A stretch of 64,000 bases of DNA from Sphingobacterium corticibacterium (GCF_004208525.1 NZ_SGIT01000002.1:1302001-1366000); one strand, 5' to 3'; counted from the stretch's first letter, positions 27,772 through 38,566 are shown. The notes: generated from the sequence alone by a model not told the origin. Made by a program: numbers and translations.

Positions 27772-28308
27772 ATGATATTATCAGATAAAAGAATTCTAGA
27801 AGAAATAGATAAGGGCTCCATCGTGATCGAACCTTTTGACAGAAAATGCCTGGGGACAAACTCATACGATGTTCACCTGGGCAAGTATCTGGCCACCTAC
27901 AAAGACGATGTACTCGATGCTAAAAAGCATAACGAAATTGCACATTTCGAAATACCGGAAGAAGGATTTATTCTACAGCCGGGCAAACTTTATTTAGGAG
28001 TGACACTAGAGTACACCGAGACACACGGACACGTTCCTTTTCTGGAAGGGAAATCCAGCACAGGACGTTTGGGAATTGACATCCACGCGACGGCCGGTAA
28101 AGGGGACGTGGGGTTTTGCAATACATGGACACTGGAAATATCCGTCGCACAGCCCGTCCGGGTCTATGCCGGCATGCCGGTAGGGCAGCTTATTTATTTT
28201 GTTGTAGATGGCGATATCGAAACCTTGTATAACACCAAAGGAAACGCTAAATACAACCATAAAACCATCCGCCCGGTAGAGAGCATGATGTGGAAAAATG
28301 CATTTTAA
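27772..28308 (+). CDS. dcd: dCTP deaminase
   Basis: A 178-residue enzyme that converts dCTP to dUTP, feeding thymidylate synthesis. The conserved LGTNSYDVHLG, LEGKSSTGRLGIDIHATAG and GFCNTWTLEIS segments are present; the Glu in TLE is the catalytic base in the family, and the homotrimer's triphosphate site is in the KSSTGR loop. It starts 10 nt after the dioxygenase stop. A terminator lies just downstream. Length is normal for Bacteroidota Dcd. Confidence 0.95.
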   Translation: MILSDKRILEEIDKGSIVIEPFDRKCLGTNSYDVHLGKYLATYKDDVLDAKKHNEIAHFEIPEEGFILQPGKLYLGVTLEYTETHGHVPFLEGKSSTGRLGIDIHATAGKGDVGFCNTWTLEISVAQPVRVYAGMPVGQLIYFVVDGDIETLYNTKGNAKYNHKTIRPVESMMWKNAF

Positions 28309-28315
28309 AAAAGAA

Positions 28316-28333
28316 GGCGTCTAAATAGACGCC
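28316..28333. terminator. bidirectional terminator between dcd and prfB
   Basis: GGCGTCTA pairs with TAGACGCC around a 2-nt loop; AAAAAAGAA precedes it and CCTTTTA follows. It separates two convergent genes. Confidence 0.8.
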
Positions 28334-28337
28334 CCTT

Positions 28338-29415
28338 TTAGAATTCCATTAAATACGCTTTCAAAAACACGTCGAGATCACCATCTAACACCGCTTGGGT
28401 ATTGGAGGTTTCTACATTTGTGCGTAGATCCTTTATCAATTTATATGGATGCAATACGTAATTTCGGATCTGCGATCCCCATTCTATCTTTTTCTTAGAA
28501 CCTTCGATAGCGGCTGTTGCTTCCTGGCGCTTACGCATCTCGATCTCATAAAGCTGGGATTTCAATAAACGCAATGCATTTTCCTTATTCTGAAGTTGTG
28601 AACGCGATTCCTGGTTCTTAATGATGATACCTGTCGGTTTGTGGTGTAAGCGAACAGCCGTCTCCACTTTATTTACGTTTTGACCTCCGGCACCACCGGC
28701 ACGAAACGTGTCCCATTCGATGTCGCCATCCTTTATCTCTATTTCAATATTATCATCCACCAGGGGATAAACATATACGGAAGCAAAGGATGTATGCCGT
28801 TTCGCATTGGAATCAAATGGGGAGATCCGAACCAAGCGATGGACACCATTTTCCCCCTTCAGATAGCCATAGGCAAAGTTTCCTGAAAATTGCAGTGTTA
28901 CGGTTTTAATCCCGGCGACATCGCCTTCCTGATAATCCTGTTCCACGACTTTGCACCCGTGTTTCTCGCCCCACATGATATACATACGCATCAACATAGC
29001 GGCCCAATCGCAAGATTCGGTACCACCAGCTCCGGCTGTAATCTGTAAAATAGCGTCAAGCTGATCTTCTTCGGAGCTGAGCATATTTTTAAATTCTAAC
29101 TCCGCGACTTGCTCCAACGCGAGCTCATATTGCTCATTCACATCTTGTTCGCTCGCATCACCAGACTGAAAAAATTCATACATCACGCCAACATCATCGA
29201 CTACGGCCGACACGGCATCGAAATGCTCGGTCCATAGCTTTATATTCTTAATCTCGTGCATGACCTTTTCCGCCGCTTTGGGATTATCCCAAAAATCAGG
29301 CTGTAAGGTGATTGCTGTCTTTTCTGTTATCTCTGATTTTCGTGCATCGATGTCAAAGATGCCTCCTCAGGGAGCCTACTCTATCCCTCAAGTCTTGTAT
29401 TTGTTCTTTGGTCAT
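28338..29415 (-). CDS. prfB: Peptide chain release factor 2, with programmed +1 frameshift
   Basis: RF2, expressed by +1 frameshifting at an in-frame TGA. The gene starts at ATG 29415; 20 codons lead to CTT-TGA (29358-29353), where skipping one base (29355) continues as GAC ATC GAT. The sequence AGGAGG lies a few nucleotides upstream of CTTTGAC, the classical Shine-Dalgarno-like stimulator. The product is about 358 residues. Anticodon-mimic tripeptide SPF ([10 protein letters not shown]) marks it as RF2 (UGA/UAA), and GGQ is present in [13 protein letters not shown]2 levels are autoregulated this way in many bacteria. Confidence 0.97.
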
Positions 29416-29474
29416 GCTCAAAAGTAAAATAAAACCTTCATGAATCCTAATTCAGAAAAGAAGACAAAAAAAAC

Positions 29475-29482
29475 TATCTTTG
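29475..29482 (+). promoter_or_regulatory. -7 promoter element of pgi
   Basis: TATCTTTG matches TAnnTTTG, 28 nt before the ATG at 29511; a TTC (not TTG) lies 21 nt upstream. Confidence 0.55.
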
Positions 29483-29498
29483 GTTTATTAACAAATAA

Positions 29499-31157
<1,659 letters not shown>

Positions 31158-31163
31158 AAAAAT

Positions 31164-31195
31164 ATAGGGGCTGCATCCTTATGGACAGCCCCTAT
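31164..31195. terminator. bidirectional terminator between pgi and the TlpA-like gene
   Basis: ATAGGGGCTG pairs perfectly with CAGCCCCTAT over 10 bp around a 12-nt loop, with A-run before and T-rich sequence after. Confidence 0.85.
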
Positions 31196-31217
31196 GTTTA
31201 TATTTATTTTTCGAAAG

Positions 31218-32357
31218 CTAATTTAATATCTCCTGTAGCTTTTGCTCCAACGCAGGCCCTCTTAGATTCGAAGCCACAATTTTTCCTTCTGGATCAATTA
31301 AATAGTTCTGCGGAATACTCCTGACAGCATACAGCTCCACAACAGGTGAATTGAAATATTGTAGATCGGATACATTCGCCCATTGCCCAAGGTTATCCTC
31401 GTTTATGGCCCTTAACCAATCCGCTTTCCTTCCGGGACGATCAAGCGATACGCCCAAAACCGTAAAATCTTTATCTTTAAATTTGTCAAAAGCGGCAACC
31501 ACCGTTGGGTTTTCATACCGGCAGGGACCACACCAACTCGCCCAGAAGTCAACCAATACATATTTACCACGTAACGAAGAAAGAGAAAGTTTATTACCAA
31601 CGGTATCGGGCAATGTAAAATCGGGCGCAACTGCTCCAACAGCAAACTTTTCCATGCTCGCTATCTTTTTCTCCAGTCGCTTTCCTAAATCAGTTGCCTT
31701 TAAACTGTTTGACATGCGTTCATATTCCGGCTTTACCAAACTGATTAAATTTTCTGTAGACGCGATTTCATCCAAAATCGACAACGATATATAGTTATTG
31801 GGATGAGCTTTTACAAATTCTTCGTCAAGAGTATGTTGCTTTTTATAAAGCATTTCCGCTTTTGTATCCAATTCTTGGAGAAAAGCCTCATCTCGCTTTT
31901 GTTCATCTGGCGCAGCATCGTATTCAGCTTCTAAAGCGGTAAAATTCGCATATATTTCCTCTGCCAGCTTTCTATATTTGGTGTAAACGTTATTAATGGT
32001 ATTTCCTTTTCCTCTGGCGGTTAAAAAATCCTTACCCTCAAATTTGACAACGCCTTGGGCTAAAAAAACGGAATTCTCCGTTGGCTTCTCTTTACTTTTC
32101 TGCAATGTGGACATGCTTTTGCCAGCATCGGCTAAAATTAGCCTGGCAGCAGTAGGTTGTGATACCGATCCATGATACTTGAATTTATTCTTTTTAACAA
32201 CGGTGGAGTCTAAAACCGTTTGTCCCTTATCTCGGTATTGAATAAAAACTTTTGCTCCTTCAGGAAGTCCCTTCACTTTCCCTTTTAATGTAAAATCTTC
32301 CTGCGCAAACACCATTAGGGGGAGCACGCCTAAAAGCATCAATAATCCTTTTCTCAT
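31218..32357 (-). CDS. TlpA-like thiol-disulfide oxidoreductase with N-terminal DUF4369
   Basis: A 379-residue exported protein. The signal peptide ends VFAQ. The N-terminal region (about 22-120: FTLKGKVKGLPEGAKVFIQY) looks like DUF4369, a Bacteroidota domain usually fused to a thioredoxin. The middle is helical. The C-terminal ~140 residues form a TlpA/ResA-like thioredoxin with WCGPC in VDFWASWCGPCRYE. It probably reduces periplasmic disulfides. It stands alone and is convergent with pgi. Confidence 0.9.
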   Translation of the reverse strand: MRKGLLMLLGVLPLMVFAQEDFTLKGKVKGLPEGAKVFIQYRDKGQTVLDSTVVKKNKFKYHGSVSQPTAARLILADAGKSMSTLQKSKEKPTENSVFLAQGVVKFEGKDFLTARGKGNTINNVYTKYRKLAEEIYANFTALEAEYDAAPDEQKRDEAFLQELDTKAEMLYKKQHTLDEEFVKAHPNNYISLSILDEIASTENLISLVKPEYERMSNSLKATDLGKRLEKKIASMEKFAVGAVAPDFTLPDTVGNKLSLSSLRGKYVLVDFWASWCGPCRYENPTVVAAFDKFKDKDFTVLGVSLDRPGRKADWLRAINEDNLGQWANVSDLQYFNSPVVELYAVRSIPQNYLIDPEGKIVASNLRGPALEQKLQEILN

Positions 32358-32406
32358 ACTATGATAACGTGCATAGACAACAATTTGTTACAACATATAA
32401 GAATTG

Positions 32407-33192
32407 TTACCAACGTCCACTAGCGCCGCCACCACCAAAGCCGCCGCCGCCGAACCCGCCGAAACCTCCTCCTCCACCGAAGCCACCACTTCCTCCGAAA
32501 CCGCCACCACCGCCGCCACTTCTTCCCATACCACTAAGGAGTGTCCACCAGAAAATATCAGAAGCTCCTCTACCGGTCATCACGCGTCCACCACGTCCGC
32601 CCTTACCACCACCGCCTTTCGAAAACAAGCTGATGATCACGATCGCTATAATGACAATCAAGATAACAGGAACACCTCCTCCATCTTCTCTTCGCTCTCG
32701 AGGGTCTGCTTTGTATTCTCCTTTTGTATAAGCTATAATGGCATCTGTCGCCGCATCAAGTCCTTGATAATAGTTCTGCCGACTAAAATTAGGGCGTATT
32801 TCGTTTTGGATAATCCGATGGGCTATAATATCGGGCAACACGCCTTCCATGCCGTAACCTGTTTGAATAGTGACCGCACGGTCGTCCAGGGCCGCTAACA
32901 AAAGTACGCCATTGTTGTATTTCTTTCCGCCAACGCCCCATTTTTGCCCTAACCGAACGGCGTAGTCGGCAATATCATAGCCATCTGTTGACCTCATCAA
33001 GACGACAGCAATCTGCGTTGATGTAGAGTCCTCGAATGCGAGTAGTTTTCGTTCCAATGCCTGAACTTCCGTGCCAGTCAACGTCCCCGTATAATCGGTA
33101 ACCAAATGGTTCGGCGCTTCCGGTAAATTTTGTGCATAAAGCGAAAAAATCGAACTCCATAACACAAAAAACATTACTCCAATCCATTTCAT
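32407..33192 (-). CDS. TPM-domain (YgcG-type) membrane protein with glycine-rich tail
   Basis: A secreted protein anchored to the inner membrane. I start it at ATG 33192 because the following MKWIGVMFFVLWSSIFSLYAQ is a good signal peptide; ATGs at 33222 and 33267 are alternatives, the latter inside the preceding gene. The TPM domain includes VTDYTGTLT, VQTGYGMEGVLPD-like sequence and IIQNEIRPNF. One transmembrane helix (VPVILIVIIAIVIISLF) precedes a tail almost wholly Gly/Phe/Ser with GGGGFGG repeats. It follows a second TPM gene and LemA, a gene order shared by many bacteria. Function probably lies in envelope or photosystem-repair-like protein turnover. Confidence 0.88.
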   Translation of the reverse strand: MKWIGVMFFVLWSSIFSLYAQNLPEAPNHLVTDYTGTLTGTEVQALERKLLAFEDSTSTQIAVVLMRSTDGYDIADYAVRLGQKWGVGGKKYNNGVLLLAALDDRAVTIQTGYGMEGVLPDIIAHRIIQNEIRPNFSRQNYYQGLDAATDAIIAYTKGEYKADPRERREDGGGVPVILIVIIAIVIISLFSKGGGGKGGRGGRVMTGRGASDIFWWTLLSGMGRSGGGGGGFGGSGGFGGGGGFGGFGGGGFGGGGASGRW

Positions 33193-33229
33193 GGTCGGTT
33201 TAATCAACATATATACTCGCATTGGGCTT

Positions 33230-33664
33230 TTAATTTGTTCCAAAATGGATATCATTCGGAAGTTCATTTACATCATCAACACCACGCGGAAAATATTTCT
33301 GCAACTGTTCTCCTACATCGTGTATCCCTTCAATTAGTCCTTGCACTATATCATTGCGGCGAAAAAAGGAAACCATCAGTTCTTTGGTTTCGTCCCAAAA
33401 ATTAGCTTCTACCTTGGTATCTAGACCTCGGTCGCCTATAATGGCAAATTCATGGTCATCGATGGCCATATAAATAAGGACACCATTACGGAGACCTGTT
33501 TTATGCATTTCCAGCTCCTCGAAATAGGAAACAGCCGCATCCATCGCAGAAGTTGCTCTTAATCTTTTATCGATTACCAGCCGAATCTCGCCCGAAGTTT
33601 TGGCTTCCGCCACACTGATTGCGTGAACAATGCGGTCTTGTTCTTCTGATGAAAATATGTCCAT
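33230..33664 (-). CDS. TPM-domain protein, short form
   Basis: A 144-residue protein beginning MDIFSSEEQDRI at ATG 33664; GTG 33673 would overlap the LemA stop and is less likely. The single TPM domain shows SGEIRLVID, ATSAMDAAVSYFEELEMHKTGLRNGVLIY-type sequence, and GDRGLDTKV. There is no signal peptide or membrane helix, so it should be cytoplasmic, unlike its partner at 33192. It is 8 nt from LemA and 7 nt or more from the next TPM gene. Confidence 0.88.
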   Translation of the reverse strand: MDIFSSEEQDRIVHAISVAEAKTSGEIRLVIDKRLRATSAMDAAVSYFEELEMHKTGLRNGVLIYMAIDDHEFAIIGDRGLDTKVEANFWDETKELMVSFFRRNDIVQGLIEGIHDVGEQLQKYFPRGVDDVNELPNDIHFGTN

Positions 33665-33672
33665 ATCAAACA

Positions 33673-34251
33673 CTAAAATTCTACCGTAGGTGCCTTATCG
33701 GATCCTTCGGCGGCTTGAAACGTTCCTTTCGGTTTAAAGCCGAAAATGCCGGCCATAATATTATTTGGAAAGCTCCGTACCGTGGTGTTATAATCTTGAA
33801 CAGCTTCATTGTAGGAACGGCGTTCTACAGAAATACGGTTTTCCGTTCCCTCTAACTGTACTTGCAATTCTTGAAAATTCGAATTCGCCTTCAAATCCGG
33901 ATAAGCTTCCACACTCACTAACAATCTTCCGATGGACTGCGACAAGGCGTCCTGCGTTTGTTGGTAGTTGGCAATAGCCTCCTCCGATAGATTAGAAGGG
34001 TCAACGGTTACGGATGTAGCTTTGGCCCGTGCTTCCACAACCGCCGTCAACGTACCTTCTTCGTGTTCAGCAGCACCTTTTACCGTTGCGACCAAATTAG
34101 GAATCAAGTCTGCACGACGTTGATAGGCATTTTCTACTTGTGCCCATTTCCCTTTTACATTCTCATCTTTGGAGACCATGGTGTTATATCCACAAGAGCT
34201 GAATGACAGCGCCGTAAACAAACCTACGATTGCAATAACTAATCTTTTCAT
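33673..34251 (-). CDS. lemA: LemA family lipoprotein
   Basis: A 192-residue LemA protein. The start at ATG 34251 gives a signal with lipobox FSSC (Cys near residue 20) and the following CGYN; an upstream TTG at 34269 is rejected. The coiled helical domain has the LemA signature VENAYQRRADLIPNLVATV and LDGTENRI-like sequence (LEGTENRISVERRSYNEAVQDYN). Members are found next to TPM proteins. Function is unknown, probably in the envelope. Confidence 0.92.
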   Translation of the reverse strand: MKRLVIAIVGLFTALSFSSCGYNTMVSKDENVKGKWAQVENAYQRRADLIPNLVATVKGAAEHEEGTLTAVVEARAKATSVTVDPSNLSEEAIANYQQTQDALSQSIGRLLVSVEAYPDLKANSNFQELQVQLEGTENRISVERRSYNEAVQDYNTTVRSFPNNIMAGIFGFKPKGTFQAAEGSDKAPTVEF

Positions 34252-34293
34252 CTGTAAAATATTATTCAATTTTTATAAAAATACTAATTATCG

Positions 34294-34350
34294 TTCTTTT
34301 TTCCCCTAAAAAAGAACCAAAAAACTCGTCACTTCAAATGTTTTACATAT
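34294..34350. repeat. dispersed intergenic element, copy A (upstream of lemA)
   Basis: Matches 63679-63735 at 48 of 57 positions. Its left part is a palindrome with TTCTTTTTT and AAAAAAGAA arms. It lies 43 nt upstream of the lemA ATG, and its right part forms one arm of a longer inverted repeat (34328-34400). Confidence 0.7.
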
Positions 34351-34400
34351 GGGATAGTGCAGAAATAAGTTTGTGCAGTTGTAAAACATTTGGATGTGAC
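34328..34400. repeat. 73-bp inverted repeat, MITE-like
   Basis: Left arm 34328-34346 and right arm 34381-34400 pair along GTCAC and CAAATGTTTTAC, the latter a perfect 12-bp arm, with one small internal gap and a 34-nt centre. It lies between the FAD-dependent dehydrogenase and lemA and contains no gene. It could be a small non-autonomous element or a strong hairpin. Confidence 0.65.
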
Positions 34401-34530
34401 CTTTTAGAGTTAAGGAGGGGTGATGCAATCTTTCAAGTGTGAATATCTGACATCGCTCAAATTTTACGGACTCCTTTATTATGGCTTCATGCGGTATCGT
34501 TGCCTGCCTATCTCAAATTTTATACATTTC

Positions 34531-36072
34531 TTATTGTGAGATGGCGTCAACACAATTTATACCGTCAATCGCTGCGGAAACAATCCCTCCGGCGTAGCCT
34601 GCGCCTTCTCCGCAAGGATAAAGTCCGGAAATTTCCGGGTGTTGCAGCGTTTCCTTGTTCCGTGGAATTCGGACGGGAGAAGATGTACGGGACTCAACAC
34701 CTACCAATATGGCTTCATTCGTATAGTACCCCTTCATCTTTTTGCCAAAAAGCGGGAGTGCGCCCCGCAGGGCTTCATGCACGAAGCTTGGTAATACTTC
34801 GTTGAGGTCGACACTTTTTGTTCCGGGTTTATAGGAATTTTCGGGGAGCGTGTTGGATACCTTCTGCTGGACAAAATCTACCATCCGTTGTGCTGGTGCT
34901 ACCAAGCTGCCCCCGCCTAAACGAAAGGCTTGCTGTTCGATATCCTGCTGAAAGCGCAATAAAGCAAAAGGATCGGATAGCGCGTTCGGCACATCCTCCA
35001 TATTGATCTGGATCACCGTTCCGGAATTGGCATGTGGATTATTCCGTTTTGAGGGAGACCAGCCGTTCACCACAATTTCGTCTGGCTCCGTAGAGCAGGG
35101 GGCAATAACCCCACCGGGACACATACAAAAGGAAAAAACACCCCGCTGATTGACCTGTTCTACCAAGCTATAATATGCTGGCGGAAGGTTTTGCGGTCGC
35201 GTCGAACAATGGTATTGTACCTGATCGATAATCTGCTGAGGGTGTTCGATGCGAACGCCCAGTGCAAAAGGTTTGGCTTCAATCAACCAACCTTTCTGCC
35301 GGAAAAGATGAAAGATATCACGAGCGGAGTGTCCGGTCGCAACGATGACATGATTTGCTTCTATAGTTTCTCCGGTCGATGTACGCACCGCCTTTACCTG
35401 CCCGAAATCGACCAGGATATCATCAACACGGCAATCGAACCTGATCTCACCACCGAATTCCAAAATGGTATTCCGCATGTCTTCGATGATGTGGGGAAGT
35501 TTGTTCGTACCAATATGCGGACGAGCATCTACCAGAATATCTTCCGGTGCACCATGTTGTACAAAAATACGCAGCACCTTATCCACGTCGCCGCGCTTAT
35601 CGGACCGGGTATACAGTTTACCGTCTGAATAAGTACCTGCTCCACCTTCACCAAAGCAGTAGTTGGACTCCGGGTTTACAACGCCTTCCCGGTTTATTTT
35701 AGCAAGATCGCGCCGTCTTTCCTTTACGGGCTTCCCCCGTTCGATCACGATAGGCTTCAGTCCGCGTTCCAGGCAACGGTATGCCGCAAATAAGCCTGCC
35801 GGACCTGCGCCAATAATGATGACTGGTGTGGCATCATGTACCCGCTTAATGGAATGCGAATGAATGTCCGGAATAGGTGGTTCGTCGATATAAAAAACGA
35901 CCCGAAGACGATATACTACTTTGCGCCCTCGAGCGTCAATAGAGCGTTTACGGACATGATGTCCCTGTATGCGGGAACGTTCCACGTTCAGCTGTTTACA
36001 ACCGAGTACGATCAGATGTTCGGTGTCCTGGATATTTTCAGGTGCTACCGCAATTTCTATTTCTTTCTGCAT
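34531..36072 (-). CDS. FAD-dependent dehydrogenase (NAD(P)/FAD-dependent oxidoreductase, COG2509 type)
   Basis: A 513-residue flavoprotein. After a ~90-residue N-terminal part comes the FAD-binding Rossmann motif PVIIIGAGPAGLFAAYRC (about residues 83-100). The conserved YCFGEGGAGTYSDGKL segment and the closing PCGEGAGYAGGIVSAAIDG are hallmarks of this uncharacterised family. There is no signal peptide, so it is cytoplasmic; substrate unknown. It is monocistronic; TACCTTTG on the minus strand at 36107-36114 is its likely -7 element. Confidence 0.9.
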   Translation of the reverse strand: MQKEIEIAVAPENIQDTEHLIVLGCKQLNVERSRIQGHHVRKRSIDARGRKVVYRLRVVFYIDEPPIPDIHSHSIKRVHDATPVIIIGAGPAGLFAAYRCLERGLKPIVIERGKPVKERRRDLAKINREGVVNPESNYCFGEGGAGTYSDGKLYTRSDKRGDVDKVLRIFVQHGAPEDILVDARPHIGTNKLPHIIEDMRNTILEFGGEIRFDCRVDDILVDFGQVKAVRTSTGETIEANHVIVATGHSARDIFHLFRQKGWLIEAKPFALGVRIEHPQQIIDQVQYHCSTRPQNLPPAYYSLVEQVNQRGVFSFCMCPGGVIAPCSTEPDEIVVNGWSPSKRNNPHANSGTVIQINMEDVPNALSDPFALLRFQQDIEQQAFRLGGGSLVAPAQRMVDFVQQKVSNTLPENSYKPGTKSVDLNEVLPSFVHEALRGALPLFGKKMKGYYTNEAILVGVESRTSSPVRIPRNKETLQHPEISGLYPCGEGAGYAGGIVSAAIDGINCVDAISQ

Positions 36073-36116
36073 AGCTGTTGGCTGGGTTTTTATCCCAAAA
36101 TCAATACAAAGGTAAT

Positions 36117-36145
36117 TTCTTTTTTCGACGAAAAAAGAAACAAAG
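36117..36145. repeat. hairpin element, copy C (upstream of the FAD-dependent dehydrogenase)
   Basis: TTCTTTTTT and AAAAAAGAA arms around CGACG, followed on the minus strand by TACCTTTG (36107-36114). The copy lies 45 nt upstream of the gene's ATG. Confidence 0.65.
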
Positions 36146-36149
36146 GCTA

Positions 36150-36180
36150 TTGACAGATATATTCCGAATCACTATCTTTG
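36150..36180 (+). promoter_or_regulatory. promoter of tRNA-Gly
   Basis: TTG (36150-36152) and TATCTTTG (36173-36180) are separated by 20 nt, an exact Bacteroidota -33/-7 arrangement; the tRNA begins at 36192. Confidence 0.85.
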
Positions 36181-36191
36181 TACCACCATCA

Positions 36192-36264
36192 GCGAAAGTA
36201 GCTCAGTTGGTAGAGCACAACCTTGCCAAGGTTGGGGTCGCGAGTTCGAATCTCGTCTTTCGCT
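36192..36264 (+). tRNA. tRNA-Gly (anticodon GCC)
   Basis: Full cloverleaf: acceptor GCGAAAG/CTTTCGC, D-loop CTCAGTTGGTAGAG, anticodon stem CAACC/GGTTG with loop TTGCCAA, T-loop GTTCGAATC. The CCA end is not encoded. It has its own promoter and terminator. Confidence 0.97.
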
Positions 36265-36270
36265 CACAAG

Positions 36271-36305
36271 AGGAGCCTCTGAAAATATTCGGAGGCTCCT
36301 TTTTT
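36271..36305 (+). terminator. terminator after tRNA-Gly
   Basis: AGGAGCCTC and GAGGCTCCT pair perfectly around a 12-nt loop, followed by a T-run. Confidence 0.9.
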
Positions 36306-36368
36306 GTAAATCAGGATGAGCTCTTCCCATTATATTTCCTGCAGATTTTATAGAAGGATAAACATAAA

Positions 36369-36399
36369 AAAGGCGTCCGAACTAAATCCAGACGCCTTT
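36369..36399 (-). terminator. terminator of sufBCD
   Basis: AAAGGCGTC and GACGCCTTT pair over 9 bp around a 13-nt loop; on the minus strand a run of T follows. It lies downstream of the sufD stop at 36424. Confidence 0.85.
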
Positions 36400-36423
36400 A
36401 TCAATAATAATATATATGAAAAA

Positions 36424-37731
36424 CTACTTACTCTTTTCCAATCCCTTTTCTACGAGATGTTCTATATATTGACGAACCTTCTCGTTAGAGAAACGGGAAG
36501 TAACGTCAAAGGCAAATGCGTGCACCAATAATACCCGAGCCGCTTCCTCACCGATACCACGAGCACGTAAATAGAACAAAGCATCGTCATCGAACTGTCC
36601 CATGGTACAACCATGCGAACATTTCACGTCATCCGCAAAAATTTCTAACTGAGGCTTCGTATATACGGCTGACTTGTCGCCAATAAGCATATTGTTGTTT
36701 TGCTGAAAGGCATTTGTTTTTTGGGCATCTTCACGTACAAAAATCTTACCATTGAATACCGCGGTGGATTCGTCTTGCGGAATATTCTTATACCATTCAT
36801 AAGATTCGCAATGTGGTTTCATATGGTCCACGATGGTATGGTTGTCGACCAACTGTTTATCTGCCGTTAGATTAATACCATATAAATGTGATTCCACCTG
36901 CTCAGCGTCCAAGCGGACATTGATGTTATGCCGTACAAAAGACGCGCCGGGCAAATTACAGTTATAGTTATTATACAGACTATGTTGCGCTTGATAAACT
37001 TCCGTATGCATCATATAATGGCTCGTTGCATCAGCCACTTGTAGATAGTAATGTTGCACTTTCGCATGCTCTTCTACTACAATTTCTGTCACTTTGTTAT
37101 GTACATTGTGTGCTGTACCGTCCATCGTAACATAGGATTCTATAATTTCCACCTCTGCATGGGGCTCAACGACGATTAGATTACGTGTCTGGGCAAAAAA
37201 AGCTTCCCCACCCATCGCGACATGCACGATGTGAATAGGTTTAGAAATCACTTTGCCTTTCGCAACCGACAAATACACCCCTGCCGTATTGAGCGCCGTG
37301 TTTAATTGCACCATCACGTTATCCGATTTATCGGCATGCTGTGCGTAGTGTTTTTCAAAGTTAGCTTCTGTATGCGCTTCGTTAATGGATTTTACCACTA
37401 AACCAATCTCTTCTTCAAGGGAGGAGAACGCCAAAACATACTGCCCGTTAATCAACACAATGCGATGGGCATCCAAACCGGGAATATTTGCTTTGTTGAC
37501 ATCCGCGGCGTCTGGATTTATCGAAGGGCTCAACGCATAGGTTGCATTGATGAGAGGGTGTATATTGGTATATTTCCATTCTTCGTTCTTAACAGTTGGA
37601 AAACCCTCCTGTTGAAACCGTTCAAAAGCCTCCTGACGCAAGGTCGTCAAATGTGACGGTTCTTGCGTATCGAGCTCTTGAAAACTCGAAACCAACTGTT
37701 GATATAATGAATCTGCAACTATTGTACTCAT
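36424..37731 (-). CDS. sufD: Fe-S cluster assembly protein SufD
   Basis: A 435-residue SufD. I start at ATG 37731 (MSTIVADSLYQQ) because of the A-rich tract before it; ATG 37767 is possible. The beta-helix core ends with the family region SHGCTMGQFDDDALFYLRARGI and LLVHAFAFDVTSRF. SufD joins SufB and SufC in a scaffold complex that builds iron-sulfur clusters. The order here is sufB-sufC-sufD, all on the minus strand. No sufS or sufE lies in the window. Confidence 0.95.
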   Translation of the reverse strand: MSTIVADSLYQQLVSSFQELDTQEPSHLTTLRQEAFERFQQEGFPTVKNEEWKYTNIHPLINATYALSPSINPDAADVNKANIPGLDAHRIVLINGQYVLAFSSLEEEIGLVVKSINEAHTEANFEKHYAQHADKSDNVMVQLNTALNTAGVYLSVAKGKVISKPIHIVHVAMGGEAFFAQTRNLIVVEPHAEVEIIESYVTMDGTAHNVHNKVTEIVVEEHAKVQHYYLQVADATSHYMMHTEVYQAQHSLYNNYNCNLPGASFVRHNINVRLDAEQVESHLYGINLTADKQLVDNHTIVDHMKPHCESYEWYKNIPQDESTAVFNGKIFVREDAQKTNAFQQNNNMLIGDKSAVYTKPQLEIFADDVKCSHGCTMGQFDDDALFYLRARGIGEEAARVLLVHAFAFDVTSRFSNEKVRQYIEHLVEKGLEKSK

Positions 37732-37779
37732 GTTCTTTTTTATCAATCCGCTATCTACTTTATCCATGGATAAATTTCG

Positions 37780-38538
37780 TTATGCGGTTTGCGTGTCGTA
37801 TTCTTTTAGCCAATCGTAACCTTTTTCCTCCAACTCCAGCGCCAACTCTTTGGGACCGGTTTTCACAATGCGTCCGTTATACAATACGTGAACAAAGTCT
37901 GGTATGATATAATCTAACAAACGTTGGTAGTGTGTAATGACTACAAATGCATTGTTTTCAGAACGCAACTGGTTTACCCCATTGGCGACAATACGCAACG
38001 CATCAATATCAAGACCTGAATCGGTCTCATCTAAGATCGCTAACTTCGGATTTAACATCGCGAGTTGGAATATCTCGTTACGCTTCTTCTCTCCTCCCGA
38101 AAACCCTTCGTTCAAGGAACGGTTAGCGAGGTTTGCTGAAAAATCGACCAGCTTCTGCTTTTCTTTTACCAATTGTAAAAATTCTTTTGCCTCCATTGGC
38201 GGCAAGCCTTTATACTCCCGTATATCGTTTACAGCAGTCTTCAAGAAATTAATATTGGATACACCCGGAATTTCTACCGGATATTGAAACGCTAAGAAAA
38301 GACCTTCCCGAGCCCGATCTTCCGGTGATAAATCTAATAAATCAACGCCCTCCAACAATGCAGCGCCTTCCGTAACCTCATAAGCGTCACGACCAGCCAG
38401 TACATTTCCTAACGTACTTTTTCCAGCGCCGTTCGGGCCCATAATAGCATGAATTTCGCCTGCTTTGACTTCTAAATCTAATCCTTTTAATATTTGTTTA
38501 CCGTCTACAGACGCGTGTAAATTCTTAACTGATAACAT
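37780..38538 (-). CDS. sufC: Fe-S cluster assembly ATPase SufC
   Basis: A 252-residue ABC-type ATPase. Walker A GPNGAGKST, signature FSGGEKKR and Walker B LAILDETDSGLD are all present; the Q-loop is in LAFQYPVEIPGV. SufC drives the SufB/SufD scaffold with ATP. It is 28 nt from sufB and ~48 nt from sufD. Confidence 0.97.
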   Translation of the reverse strand: MLSVKNLHASVDGKQILKGLDLEVKAGEIHAIMGPNGAGKSTLGNVLAGRDAYEVTEGAALLEGVDLLDLSPEDRAREGLFLAFQYPVEIPGVSNINFLKTAVNDIREYKGLPPMEAKEFLQLVKEKQKLVDFSANLANRSLNEGFSGGEKKRNEIFQLAMLNPKLAILDETDSGLDIDALRIVANGVNQLRSENNAFVVITHYQRLLDYIIPDFVHVLYNGRIVKTGPKELALELEEKGYDWLKEYDTQTA

Positions 38539-38566
38539 TTTCTTTAATTTGGAAATTTAAATATGA

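Noticed and set aside
32369..32898. Pro/Thr/Ser-rich plus-strand frames over the TPM gene tail
   Set aside because: They are the complement of the glycine-rich tail of the TPM-domain protein; their composition follows from that.
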